A stretch of 64,000 nucleotides of DNA from Chalciporus piperatus (lineage: Eukaryota; Basidiomycota; Agaricomycetes; Boletales; Boletaceae): contig JBBPTG010000090.1 in NCBI GenBank assembly GCA_038093975.1, positions 45,598 through 109,597 of the forward strand, written 5' to 3'. Within the stretch, counting starts at the first letter, position 1. Each line of letters begins with the position of its first letter. Below, in pieces: positions 23,823 through 34,695 of this stretch. The translations under genes and the position numbers were made by a program. The notes under the pieces are model-generated. The model ran no database searches and was not told the origin of the DNA. It saw only the letters and a program-made list of their open reading frames with translations.

Positions 23823-25431
23823 ATGAGCGACAGCGAACGCGAGGATACAGATTGTGCGTCTTGTCTACTTGAATCACCATGTTTACTCATGTCAGTCTAC
23901 CCTGTGTTCAGCCTGCTTGGTCCTTTCGATCGATGGTGGAGGTTTCAGGGGACTAGCGTGTCTTTTGATCCTTGAGCGCCTCATGACAGTGCTCAGCGGT
24001 ACGAACGACGAAGATACCCCTCCTCTGAGACCATGTCAAGTCTTCGACCTCATCTGCGGCACTTCCACCGGAGGTCTGATTGCCATTCTCCTCGGTCGCT
24101 TTGGCTTGAGCTGCCAGGAAGCGATCGAGGTTTACAAAGAAATTGGAGCGAACATGTTCGGTGGCGAATCAGACTCTGGAAAGATATGGGGAACTATCAT
24201 TAACGAAGGTCAAGTCTCTTCCGCAATGCTTGAAAAGAAGCTAGAAGATATCGTGGCAAATTATACCGGCAGCAAGGACACGTTATTCAGGGCTCTCAAG
24301 AGTGCTCCAGACTCAGTCGTCCATGAGAGCACCAAGGTAAGAATATCCAACATTATTACGTGAACAACCTCATTTACTTGACATTACACAGACCTTTGTT
24401 ACGGTCGTATCGAAGATCGGTTCTGCGGGGGTTGATGCGTACCGTATCCGTTCGTATCCATGCCCTCTCAACGAGATCGACCCTTCCCCACGCGGCCACA
24501 AATGGACGATACTCGAGGCCGCGCGGGGCACTTGCGCAACTCCACTGTACTTTTCTCCTCTCAAAATTCAGCATGGTCACGCAACGTATGTCTATCAAGA
24601 CGCGGGACATTCCGGGTTCAACAATCCCGCAAAGGTCGCGATCGAAGAAGCCAGCAATGTATTTGACACCGACGATATCACTCTCGTCAGCTTGGGCACC
24701 GGTTTAAAGAGCCTGGTCGGGTCAGAAACAAGCGCAAAGACAGAAGTGAAGGACGAGGATGTTGACAATTTTGCTCAAAAGATCCTCGCGAGCATAAAGG
24801 AAGCTGGGAAAAACGTCGGGAATGCACCCCAGCTTGCAAAACGAGTGGCCAAACAACTCCTCGATGTTGCGACCGACACGGAGATTTCGCACTTGCGGGT
24901 CTATGAAGATTTCAAAAGAATGTAAGGTCAACGCGTATCTGTCCACTCCACATCTTGCTCATCACCCGACACTTGTTTCGCAGGGGCCAGCGAAAACATT
25001 ACCATCGCCTCAACCCTCCTCAAGGACTAGGTGACATTGATCTGACGGACTTCAAGCAGGAGGCAACGATTTCGTTCATCACAGATGCGTGGTTCGTGTC
25101 AGCTGCAGGAAGAAATGCTATGAAGTTGGCTGTGACGGATATGAAGGTACCGATGATCTTATTGACTAGCGAAGTTGGTCGCGCCGCGCTTACACGCCAT
25201 GTGTACAGGAACGCTACGAACCTGAGTGACGAAAGTGAACCTTGTCCTCGTACAGTTTTGAGACTTGCCAATTGTAGGTCTGTTTTAGCCGTAGTCACGA
25301 CTGATGGGGCTGGGATGTCTGATACACGACATTCCGTGAAATGCATCCAAACTTGGTACGGGCTCCTAGGAGCTCTGAATCCGCTCGCAGTCCCAATCAG
25401 TCACCACATAGGTAAGCACCACATGCTCTAG
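23823..25431 (+). CDS. Patatin-like phospholipase, tandem copy 1
   Basis: Exon 1 (MSDSEREDTD) from 23,823 is spliced at gtgcgt...ttcag to SCLVLSIDGGGFRGL, the patatin oxyanion-hole motif. The nucleophile elbow GTSTGG and the catalytic Asp in YQDAGHSGFNNP (exon from about 24,392) are both present, so the Ser-Asp dyad looks intact. A further intron after FKRM (about 24,925) leads to a C-terminal exon with YHRLNPPQGLGDIDL. Patatins hydrolyse acyl chains of lipids; in fungi patatin domains also serve as effectors of incompatibility and NLR-like proteins. No signal peptide or membrane segment is seen. The C-terminal boundary is uncertain, since the frame stays open to 25,431 but a further intron is possible. 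About 480 residues. Confidence 0.75.
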
Positions 25432-25714
25432 AACCAGTGCACTTATGGACGTATGTTACTAGTATGGTCTGTCCAGTAACGGAAAATCGATAACGGATTG
25501 AGCCGAAGCGATTAACTTGATGTAGAAGACTCTGCACATGGCAGGTAGTAACCACAACCGCGTGTGCTCATCCAGTCAGCTGATGAAACTACGGACAGAG
25601 TCCAGACCTAGCTGCCCTCGAGTTGTTGTTGCACAGTCCCTACCACTGCAATGCCCAAAGGCGCTTCTTAATCCTTTTCTTTCCGATTGCTTACTGACAT
25701 CCAAGTCCTTCTAG

Positions 25715-26992
25715 CTCGAAAATACATCCTTTCCTTGGACGGCGGTGGTTTCCGGGGACTTTCATGCTTGATCATACTCAGCCACATCATGCGGGAGTTG
25801 GTCGATGACCCAGATGAAGAGCCTATCCCCGCACCCTGTCAAGTATTCGATTTGATCTGTGGCACGTCCACGGGAGGACTCATCGCGATCCTTCTTGGTC
25901 GACTAGGCCTCAGCTGTTCCACTGCGATCTCCGTTTACAAAGAGTTGGGTCCAAAGGTGTTTGGGAACTTGAAGGACGAAGGTAAAATATGGGGGAACAT
26001 TTTTGCAGGAGAAAGGATCTCATCCGCCGGTTTCGAGAGCACGCTGAGCGAAATAGTGAACAAATACACGGGCAGCGAGAACACGACGATGAAGATTCAG
26101 AAATCGAATCCCGATTCGATCCAACATCCAACCACTGATGTGAGTTCTTGTCGATCGTTGACGAGGTAACACTGATCAGCTAGTACCGGTAGACATTTGT
26201 CACGACCGTTTCTGCAGGGGCTGGCTCTGCCGGTACTGAAGCCTATCGTCTCAGATCCTATGCCACCCCTCGTGGTGGAACAGATAGTGCATCCCCAGAT
26301 CACATCTGGACGATCTGTCAAGCTGCACGCGCTACCTCGGCCGCTCCGCTGTACTTCGCGCCTCTTCAGCTCGAAGCGCAAGCCTTCCAAGATGCGGGAG
26401 CATCTGGATTCAACAATCCAACGATGGAAGCGTTACAAGAAGCAGAGTTGCGCTGGTCCATCAGGGACCACGACTTTGTGGTAGTGAGCCTTGGAACGGG
26501 GCTCGCGTCGTTACTCCCAGATCACCCTGATGAAGAGCCCACCTCAGTCTTCGAAAAGGTGGTGGGAATGTTGCGGAAAAAGTGGAAGAACATTGCAACT
26601 GCAAGTGATCGCTTGGAGCAAGTTTCGATGCAACTCGTGTCGGTAGCCACAGAGACGGAGCTCACGCACTCGAATGTTGCAAAGCGTTTCAAGGGGTGAA
26701 ACTTTCTCGCCTTCTCCTTTGACTTGTTTGAATGAACACCTGCACCTGTAGGAAGCAACGGGACAATTATTTTCGCTTCAACCCACCACAAGGCCTGGGT
26801 GATCTTGCGCTTCAACTTACAGACCACATCAATGAAGGGTTGATCGTCGAACTCACTAATGTCTGGTTGAGGTCTGTCGAGGGAAAGGAGTCGACCGCCG
26901 CGGTGTATGAGAAACTCAGTGTGAGGTCCTTCGAAATCTTTCATTCCCTGACTAATTGCACGCAGCCTGCATATGAGACCCGAAGGCATTAA
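25715..26992 (+). CDS. Patatin-like phospholipase, tandem copy 2
   Basis: The patatin core begins at RKYILSLDGGGFRGLSCL. The nucleophile elbow GTSTGGLIAILLGRLGLS and, after an intron at about 26,140-26,192, the catalytic Asp in FQDAGASGFNNP are present. It continues with LVSLGTGLASL-like sequence (VVSLGTGLASL), then after an intron NYFRFNPPQGLGDLAL, and ends PAYETRRH at 26,992. Catalytic residues look intact. The first exon with the start codon, expected upstream as in copy 1, could not be assigned: the coding sequence begins just after a good acceptor (ccttctag), and 25,432-25,714 otherwise shows nothing recognisable. Same orientation as copies 1 and 3; probably arose by tandem duplication. 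Confidence 0.7.
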
Positions 26993-27390
26993 CGCTCCAG
27001 GCAGGGTCACAAGGTCACGATGAACTAGTTGGATGTTAGTTGTTGGCTTCCATGAAACCTCTTGTGATGATGGGATCAGATAATCCGGGTTGCGAGCGGT
27101 CACCGGTCACTTCCCAGTTCTAGTGCCACTGAGTTAGAGTTGCAAGGCCGCCACACGAAACCCGCTTTGGTGGACATAGCATATTACTATTGGGGGTGAT
27201 CAAGGCTCGAGAAACGGAACGGCACTTACTAGTAGCCGGGTCACGGAAGACCAGTGGACGATTGAGGAGCATGCCTCGTGGCTTATGCCTACCAGAGTAA
27301 GTTAGTAGTAGTACCTCAGGCTAGCGTGGATAGCGATACCCTACCCTCTCCCTCTAGCCCTGATTGCCCCCTCTCCCAAGGACTGATCTG
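26993..27390. other. Intergenic, nothing recognised
   Basis: About 400 bp between the second and third patatin genes. No open frame of interest or repeat was seen; it presumably carries the terminator of copy 2 and promoter of copy 3. Confidence 0.4.
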
Positions 27391-28724
27391 ATGACGGGTA
27401 CAACACAAGGTGACGATGTTATAACTTCGCACGTTCGAACAAATCTGAATGCCATGTCTGTGCCATCATTGCTGCGTAGTCCACAAGCGTGTCCTCTCCA
27501 TCGATGGGGGTGGATTTCGCAGCTATGCGGGTCTCGTCACGATCAACTACCTCATGAAACAACTTCAATCGAATAACGTCTCTCCGAGGCCTTGCGAAGT
27601 CTTCGACATGATCTGTGGCACCTCCACCGGTGGTCTTATCGCCATACTTCTTGGCCGGCTAGGGCTAGATTGCCTAACGGCAATGTCTGTGTATTATCAG
27701 CTTACCACAGAACTCTTCGCAGCGCCAGTTGATAAAGACACGGACCCGGGAAGCGAAGGAGTTTCCTCAGATGCTTTCAACCAAAAAGTCGCCGAGATCG
27801 TTGAGAAATACACAGGGGATAAAGCTGCGTTGATGAAAATCTCCAAGACACGCCCAGATAAAGTTGTTCACACGACCGCCGATGTGAGTTATTCTCATAT
27901 GTTTGTTAGAAAGTTCAACGAAAGTCGCGATCGATGTAGACTTTCGTCACAGTCGTGCAATCGACTGCTGGTGCAGCTGGCGTTGAGCCTTACCGCCTGC
28001 GCTCATACGCTACCCCGAGGGGTGGCGTGGAGAGTATACCCGACTATGAATGGTCAATCTGTGATGCTATCCGGGCAGCAACCGCGCTCCCCGGATATTC
28101 CAAACCCATCCATATTGGTCCCCACTCGTTCCAGGACGCCTCTCTTTCTGGGGTAGCTAGCCCAATCTGGGAAGCAATTTCAGAGGTCGAACTTCGATGG
28201 TCGAAAGGGTGCGAGCCCTTAGTCGTGAGCGTCGGGACAGGCCTGGTCTCTCTTTGTCCGCTCGATCCAGAAGAAGAACTATCCGATAGAGATAATAGCA
28301 CAGCCGCAGTAGTATCTGACATGCATCCAGAAGTCCCCAAATCACAGCAGTCAAGGGGGAGGTCTTGGTTAGACGTACTCTCAGGGCAGCTTGTGCGTGT
28401 TGCACGAGATACTGAGGTAGTACATCGGCGAGCAGCGAGGCACTTCAAAAGAATGTACGTCCTACACTTCGAGGAAAAGGTTGTTAAATAATGTCTATTC
28501 TGTCACATAGGAATCTGGCGGATAACTACCTTCGCTTCGATCCAGCTGGGGGATTGGGGGATCTCAGTACCATGAACTTGAACACTGCGACCATCATGGC
28601 TTATACAAATGCCTGGTTGCGAACACCGGAATGTGCTAAGGTGACGGCCAGTGCTCGTCGAGCCTTGAGGGTGAATTCTACAACTCCATGGCGTTGGATT
28701 GCACTCACTTATGCCACCAAATAG
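27391..28724 (+). CDS. Patatin-like phospholipase, tandem copy 3 (variant motifs)
   Basis: A short first exon MTGTTQ (27,391) can be spliced (gtgacg...gcgtag) to VHKRVLSIDGGGFRSYAGL; alternatively translation starts at the ATG at 27,449 without that intron. The nucleophile elbow GTSTGGLIAILLGRLGLD is intact. After an intron (about 27,883-27,940) come YRLRSYATPRGG and FQDASLSGVASP, and a last exon NYLRFDPAGGLGDL ends at 28,724. Differences from copies 1 and 2: the oxyanion motif is GGGFRS instead of GGGFRG, and the usual FNNP after the catalytic Asp has become VASP. The Ser and Asp themselves are kept, so activity is possible but the geometry may be altered. Confidence 0.72.
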
Positions 28725-29358
28725 ACGTAGAAACAGTGTCGGTTGATGGGTTCTTTCGGTCAAGGACATCCTCAGCAGCGTGTTCAACGATGTAATCTAA
28801 CAACTGTGGCATATCGATGGTGGAGCTTGTGGAGTTGGGCATGATAAATCAAGCAGAACAACTGTTCTTCTGCTGAAAACGGAGGGAGTCCCCTTGGCAG
28901 AGACCCTGGAGTTGCCACACGCAGATACCGGGCCTCAGTGTAACAGAACCATGCTTCAAGCCACCGGTTTTGAACGTGTCTCTGAAAGTCGACTTTAGGT
29001 CAATTGAGCCTCGACGTTTTGTTCTGCGTGCAACGCAAACCTCAGAGCAGAAGATTTTGAATCGTGCACGTGTTCTCAATTCAGATTCTGGGGCTTGCAT
29101 GTATAACGTGACTGGCTCCTGCCGGGTGATTCGTGAGCTATATATGGCCCCGGAACCGTTGGTTATGTCTGGGCCACGATGAAGTATCCGACCGGCTCAG
29201 AGGGAAGCTCACGCGGCAGAATGTTCAGCCACAACACCTAAGTCTTCTGGCGTTTCTCTAGATCAGCTTTGTATCAAACATCATTCGAGTTCGAAAGTTA
29301 CGCCTCGTATCTTACACTATTCCAAACCCAATCTCTGTGAATGTATAGTATCTGGTGC
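28725..29358. other. Intergenic, nothing recognised
   Basis: About 630 bp between the convergent third patatin and the WD40-TPR gene. Short frames on both strands match nothing I know. Confidence 0.4.
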
Positions 29359-31672
29359 CTATTCAGTCGGGAATGACACCGATGATCCTGATCCTGATCC
29401 AGCGCTCGGCGCAGTACGGTGGAAATCTGATGAGGAGAGAACGTTAGCAAGCACGTCGACCAACGGCATTGAGCTTCGACATACCAACAAGCCAGTTGCC
29501 AGTAGCGGTCGACTCGGAGTCGCTCGCTGCAGACCGGATAATGTCTCGAAGGATCAGTTTCGCATCGTTGAATTTGCCAGCTGTAAAAGCCTCTACGTAT
29601 TGATCTCTCCGAGCAGTGACGTCCAAGTTGTTGAACGTCCATCCGAATATCTAAGCTCACGGATGGTCAGGTGGTGACCACTTATGAGGAGAGAATATTC
29701 ACATGGAAGATGGCGACTAGTGGAGGGGATCGTCCATCTGTCGGAGCAACTTGCCTTGCACGGTCAAAGGCGGTTATTGCAAGACTATATTCTTTTCTTC
29801 TCATGCGCATGGATCCAAGAACCTTCAGAACGTCTTAGCCTCTTCCATCATAAGAGGTCGAGCCATGTGATACACGTGCCTGGTTTTGAGCGTATGCAAA
29901 GGCGTTGTCCCCCCTGCCCACAAGACTTTCCACACGAGATATTGCGGTACTCTCCTTTTTGCACTCGAACATCAGGATCGCCTGAATCGAACATGATTTT
30001 AATCAGTCAGTTTCGAGAACTGGAGAAATGCCACGGACCTGCAAGAGCAAGAGCAACCTGTTGTCGTTGGGTTCGCAATCATGAAAAGCCATGTTGAACG
30101 TTGCCTCAGAGTCATCCAGCTTATTTTGGTTGAGGAAAGCGACGGCCCTCGCGATATAGCCAATGGGGGAAGGTTGAATCCGGAGGGACTTGAGAGTAAT
30201 GATGAGGAACATGTAGATAGGACCGAGCGAACGCAGACTCACCTCGTCGGCGTCCTGCATCGCGAGCGTTGGCCGACCCAAACGTGATCGTACAATAGAC
30301 CTATTCGCGGGTGGGTGGTGGTTATTGGAAGATTGCGTGATCTCGCCCGACAGTATTGCCTCAGCATTATTCAGGCTGGTTTGGGGTTGACTCTGATTCC
30401 ACACTGCGAGCACCTCGTCGCTCACTCGCATGAAGGGAATCTGATATCAGGAAACACGCAATAGACGCGGGACCGAGACCGGCAGAATTAACATCAACAA
30501 TTCCGCAACGACGAGTGGTATGAACACTTACAAACGAGGTGAGATGACGGGTGGGAAGGATATCTCTGAGACTATGAACTGCGATATTCGCACCAAACCC
30601 GCATGCAAGATGTCTCTCGTTGGGAGAGAGAGCGATGGCGAAAATATCGGCGGTATGCTGAATAGCGGGAGTGACGTCGATCCGACTACCCGAAGTGGCA
30701 TCCCAAAACGAGACCAATCGACCTGCGGAACACGCAACGAATACGCCGTTTGTGACAATGGAAGCACGGGCATCGTTGCTGTGGATCGTCCATTCGGTGC
30801 GTGCGCCTGAGGAGATGTTGAGGCGGGTGATTCTGCCTGGCGAAGCCGCAAAGAGTTGAGTATTGTCAGGAGACCAAGCGAGAGGAGTGATTGGCCACTG
30901 AGTGACCAACACTGGGATCTCGAACAAGAGAACGCCTTGCTGTGCGTTGCTCACTGCGGTAGGATGTACGTTGTAGACTCGGACTGCGGCGCCTGCGGCG
31001 GCAACGGCGAGGCGATGGCCACTAGGCGAAAACTTCACGGCAGCAACCCAAGCGCCTTGTGGCAGGGGTCCGAGAATTCTCTGGCGTGTGACTCTATTGA
31101 AAACTCGAATGTTGGCGTCCCATGATGCCGAGGCAATCCGCTCAGCGTCCTCTGTAATGTCCACCGACATCGCATGACCACCATGGCCATCCATTCGAAC
31201 TGGAGTGGCTGTAGGATTCGTTGCATCCCAGACAGTAACGGTGGTCTCCTCTCCAGTCACTACCCACCGCCCGTCTTTCGATACGACAACGGAGAAGAGC
31301 CTGCCAGTCACTCTTCGAGGTTGATTCGTGGTAGGATTTACATCAACTTGAGTCAAGGTCGTGCCCTGGACGTTCCACCGCCGGAGATCGGAACCTTGAT
31401 CACCACTAAAGGCACTGAGACTATCGGGAGTAAATGCGACTGTGTTCACAACTTGTCCATTCGGATTTGCAACCACTTCATCCAATAGATCGTCAGCCTA
31501 GGAGAACATTTCGCATGCTGACGAGTCGTACGTACCCCTCTGAGTCGTCGGCGTCGGCGTCGTCATCCTCAGTGACAAAGAGTCCCAGGGAGCGAATCGA
31601 GGTTGGGGAACTTGGGGATGGTGGAAGAAATTGCGTTCCTCCGATCAAGGTGTACGGTCCAGGTATAAACAT
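29359..31672 (-). CDS. WD40-TPR protein lacking the HET domain, paralogue 3
   Basis: A tentative first exon MFIPGPYTLIGGTQFL ends in an acidic stretch (EDDDADADDSEG), with a very short 34 bp intron to the WD40 exon, so the start is uncertain. Seven WD40 blades run from FSGDQGSDLRRWNV to CGFGANIAVHSL. The junction IPFMRVSDEVLAVW corresponds exactly to the WD40-TPR junction of paralogue 2. TPR exons include IGYIARAVAFLNQNKLDD, FECKKESTAISRVESLVG, YSLAITAFDRARQVAP and FGWTFNNLDVTARR. At the position where paralogue 2 continues with DFKRLC, this gene reads DFHRTAPSAGSGSGSSVSF and stops at 29,359. It therefore lacks the last TPRs and the whole HET domain, and none is found downstream. It could be a regulator or decoy form, or a truncation. 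About 680 residues. Confidence 0.72.
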
Positions 31673-32284
31673 ATTCCCTGCTATCGGTACCAATCAGAAC
31701 AGGCCAGCGATTCAGAGTCTTCGTTACACTGGGTGCGAGGAGTCGGATATTAGCGAATCCATGAAATCTCGATTGATGGGCGCTGTCGTTCCACGGAACC
31801 AATGGACAGGCGCAAGATCGTCTCCACAATGAGGGCGATTGGTCCCAGCTTGAAGAACGTGTTTTCCGTTCGAAGTTCGGGATCGAGATATAGTGTCATC
31901 ACCTGTGTGAAGTGAACATATTGGATCCATGTCGTAGTCCACGAGGCGTCGAGGAATCTATACATGGAAGGTAAGTGACAGTAAAGTTCAAGCAAGTGAA
32001 GGGCCATGCATTTCGAGTTTGGAATGATCAAGAGGGTGTAGGTGTGGGAACTGATCCATATCGATAAGAGGGCGTAAGAGCATGTATGCAGGTTGGATCA
32101 AGAACAGCCTAAGGAGGAAAACGCGGCTCTTCAACCATCCCATTTCATCCTACACCCTCCGAACTAGACCGTTGTCCGTTTATCTTGCCGCCCCAATGAT
32201 CAGATAGTTTGTAAAGCCAGAAACAGTGAAAGAAGTAGAAACATTTAGGTATCTTTGGATGGCAATCTTCGTCCCTGGGATGCC
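31673..32284. other. Intergenic, possibly extra 5' exons of the WD40-TPR gene
   Basis: About 610 bp. A minus-strand frame (about 31,750-32,031) reads LYLDPELRTENTFFKLGPIA and could belong to 5' exons of the gene at 29,359-31,672, but no consistent start or splice path was found and no family is recognised. Confidence 0.3.
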
Positions 32285-33956
32285 TCATGTTGAGATCGGT
32301 TCCAGGATCCAACGCTGGCTGAGACTGTTCTGCATGTATCAAGGAATATTAGCACTTGTAGTGTGGTAGAAATTGAACATGACACCCACGTTACGCGGCA
32401 AAACCATAACCTATGTGTGATTGGAACGACGTTTAGTTGCAAGTGCACCCCGAATAGTTACTGGCTTACCCTCCGATTGTCCTGTGCAAGGTGGATAGCC
32501 ATGGAATTTGCGGCGTTTCCAATCCTGTCTTAGAAAATAAGTGAATGCTACGAGCGATAAGCGGTGAAGACTGACACGTGTGTGCTTCCGCGAGGTTCAA
32601 TGGTCCAAGAGGTACGCCTGCGGCTAAAAAGCAACTCGTTGGCATTCCCCGCAGTCAGCCACTGGTTTCGAGGGCGAGCCGTAATATTATAAGTCCCATC
32701 ATCCAGTGTCGGAGATATCGTCCACTGTGTGAATTGGTAGTTTAGCGCACGTCCATTCAACCAGGGATACGACAACGAACACTCTGACGTGTGCTGGACA
32801 GATCTAATGGTTGCACGGCGACGGCTGTGGACCCATCTTGATATGCAAGGTATAGGTTTTCAGTGCTGCTCTTGATGCGATATGATCCATTCGGGGTGTG
32901 CGCTATTCCAGAACGTCATGAGTGACTTGTCTTGTTGCGATTCGCATAATTGCCAGATTACGCACCTCTGAGAAGGCCTTGGAGTTGCTGAACGACGCTT
33001 TCGCCAGCAAGATAGGACCTCTGTATGACGTTCCTGAGATCGCGCAGAGTGATTATCCCATTTTCGTCCCCAGTTGCGAGATAGTTATTGTCCAACGAAA
33101 GAGCAATCGACCAGAGTCGCGCGGTATGTTCCATGGCAGGTGCGATCGGTGCACGGGTGGCAGCATCCCAGAGAGAGATAGAGCGGTCGGAGAAAACGGC
33201 TAGGAATCTATCGTTACTCGAGTGGGCGATGGACGAATAAGTGGCGGACGGGATGGAGGGATCTGTCCACTGGGGTGGGGAAGTGGTCACGTCGATACGC
33301 CTAATCGAAGTGTGGGATATGGCAAAGACGAACTGCGAGTCGCAAGACCAGGATATGGGCGTAGTGCTGAAAGATGTGACCGCGATGGTCCTTGTGACGC
33401 TACCTGACTGAACATCGTAAATCCGCAGTGACGGAAGACCCCATGTCGCGGTCGCGATGGACCGCCCGTCGGGTGAAAACTTCACCCCCGCCAAGGGACC
33501 GTCGTGGTCGAATGCACCTCCGACTTGTACGCCAGTCGTGATGTTCCAAATGAACACTTTCTTGTCTCGTGAGCCAGTCGCAAACGTAGTCGAATCTGGA
33601 GACACGTCGACCGTGTCCGTTGTGCCCCCACCCACTGACACCCTCCGGGCCATTCGACGTGTATTCCTGTCCCATACAGTGGCAACCCCGTTCTCGCCGC
33701 TGACAATCCATCTGCCATCTCGCGACAGAGCAATCGCCCTGACCTCGCTGGTTGCTTGGATTCTCGCACCTCCAACTTCGCTTCCGTCCTGGATACGCCA
33801 TTGTCGGATGAACCTGTCGAAGCCGCCGCTCAGAATGTGCCGGCCGTCTTCCAAGAAAACGAGTGAAAGGACCCATTTGGTCCCGTGGATCATCTTAATC
33901 GTTGCTGTTTCGTCTAAGTGCAGGTCCAGCGTTGATCTAGTTTGCTACTCACTCAT
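32285..33956 (-). CDS. WD40 propeller fused to ricin-B-like beta-trefoil
   Basis: The ATG at 33,956 (ATGA|gtgagt) is spliced to NETATIKMIHGTKW, giving a seven-bladed WD40 domain (from SGGFDRFIRQWRI to TGDENGIITLRDL) closely related to the other WD40 genes here. After LQGLLR an intron (gtgcgt...gaatag) joins AHTPNGSYRIKSSTENLYLA. Further small exons read QSWTISPTLDDGTYNI, RNQWLTAGNANELLF, SWTIEPRGST, IGNAANSMAIHLAQDN and SLSQRWILEPIST, with the stop at 32,285. The repeated Y.I..-..W.. pattern and QRW/SWTI motifs are those of a ricin-B-type beta-trefoil, a carbohydrate-binding fold. So here a lectin-like domain sits where paralogues carry TPR/HET. The WD40-trefoil junction is a clean splice. 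Ligand and role are unknown. About 440-450 residues. Confidence 0.7.
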
Positions 33957-34695
33957 TTTTCAAAGTCTGCTCGCCCGACAAAGGTAGGAATCGCAAAGTC
34001 GAGTCTGAGGGTAAATGTAATTCGAATGTTGTGATTTCCCCTTGGTTTGCCAGCTAGCAGGTTCCGCTCGCATTGTCTTATCGAGAAACACCATATCCCG
34101 CATCCAGTCATCTCGTGCCTCCAAGCGCTTGATCTCGTTCCACTCGAACCCGTCACTTTGCCATGAGCAAATTTATCTCCGCTTCAGGCTCTTCCCCCTC
34201 TTAGGATCTCTTCCCCGCAGACTCAACCTATGGCACATGCACCGGCCTCATGCCAGTGCTTCGTGAGTCGTGACTGCGAAGTTGTCAAGAAAAGTTATGC
34301 TGACCCGGGCCTTCGGATTCTTCCATTCTGTTGGATTGCAATCTGACTGCTAGCACGCCAGATCTTCCAATCGCGGCCGATTGCGTGCCCAATTTTCAGG
34401 GTCCACTGAATGACTCCGCTTGGGGTGAAGCCTTGAAGGGAACGTCCGTCACGGCACCTCTCTATTCTGGTGTTTCATCCTTCTACGGAACTTATTCAAA
34501 TCAGCTAAGCAACAGATCCTTACGTGGACTCGTCAGGCTAGGCATCGTGTTCAAGGACGATGCATGGAGCATGTGCGAGGCAGGCTAAACAAACAAACAC
34601 ACGCTAGATTCCAAGCTATTCCAAGGCTCGTTATTGTACAACATATATCAAAAAGGGATTGTGGACGTCGTCGAGATACTACAGGACTGGGATCA
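33957..34695. other. Intergenic with an unrecognised open frame
   Basis: Between the WD40-trefoil gene and the minus-strand patatin. A plus-strand frame (about 34,331-34,588, reading SAWGEALKGTSVTAPLYSG) lacks an ATG and matches nothing I know, so it is not called. Confidence 0.35.

Noticed and set aside
34331..34588. An 85-codon plus-strand frame
   Set aside because: No ATG at its start, no splice-supported upstream exon and no recognised motif.
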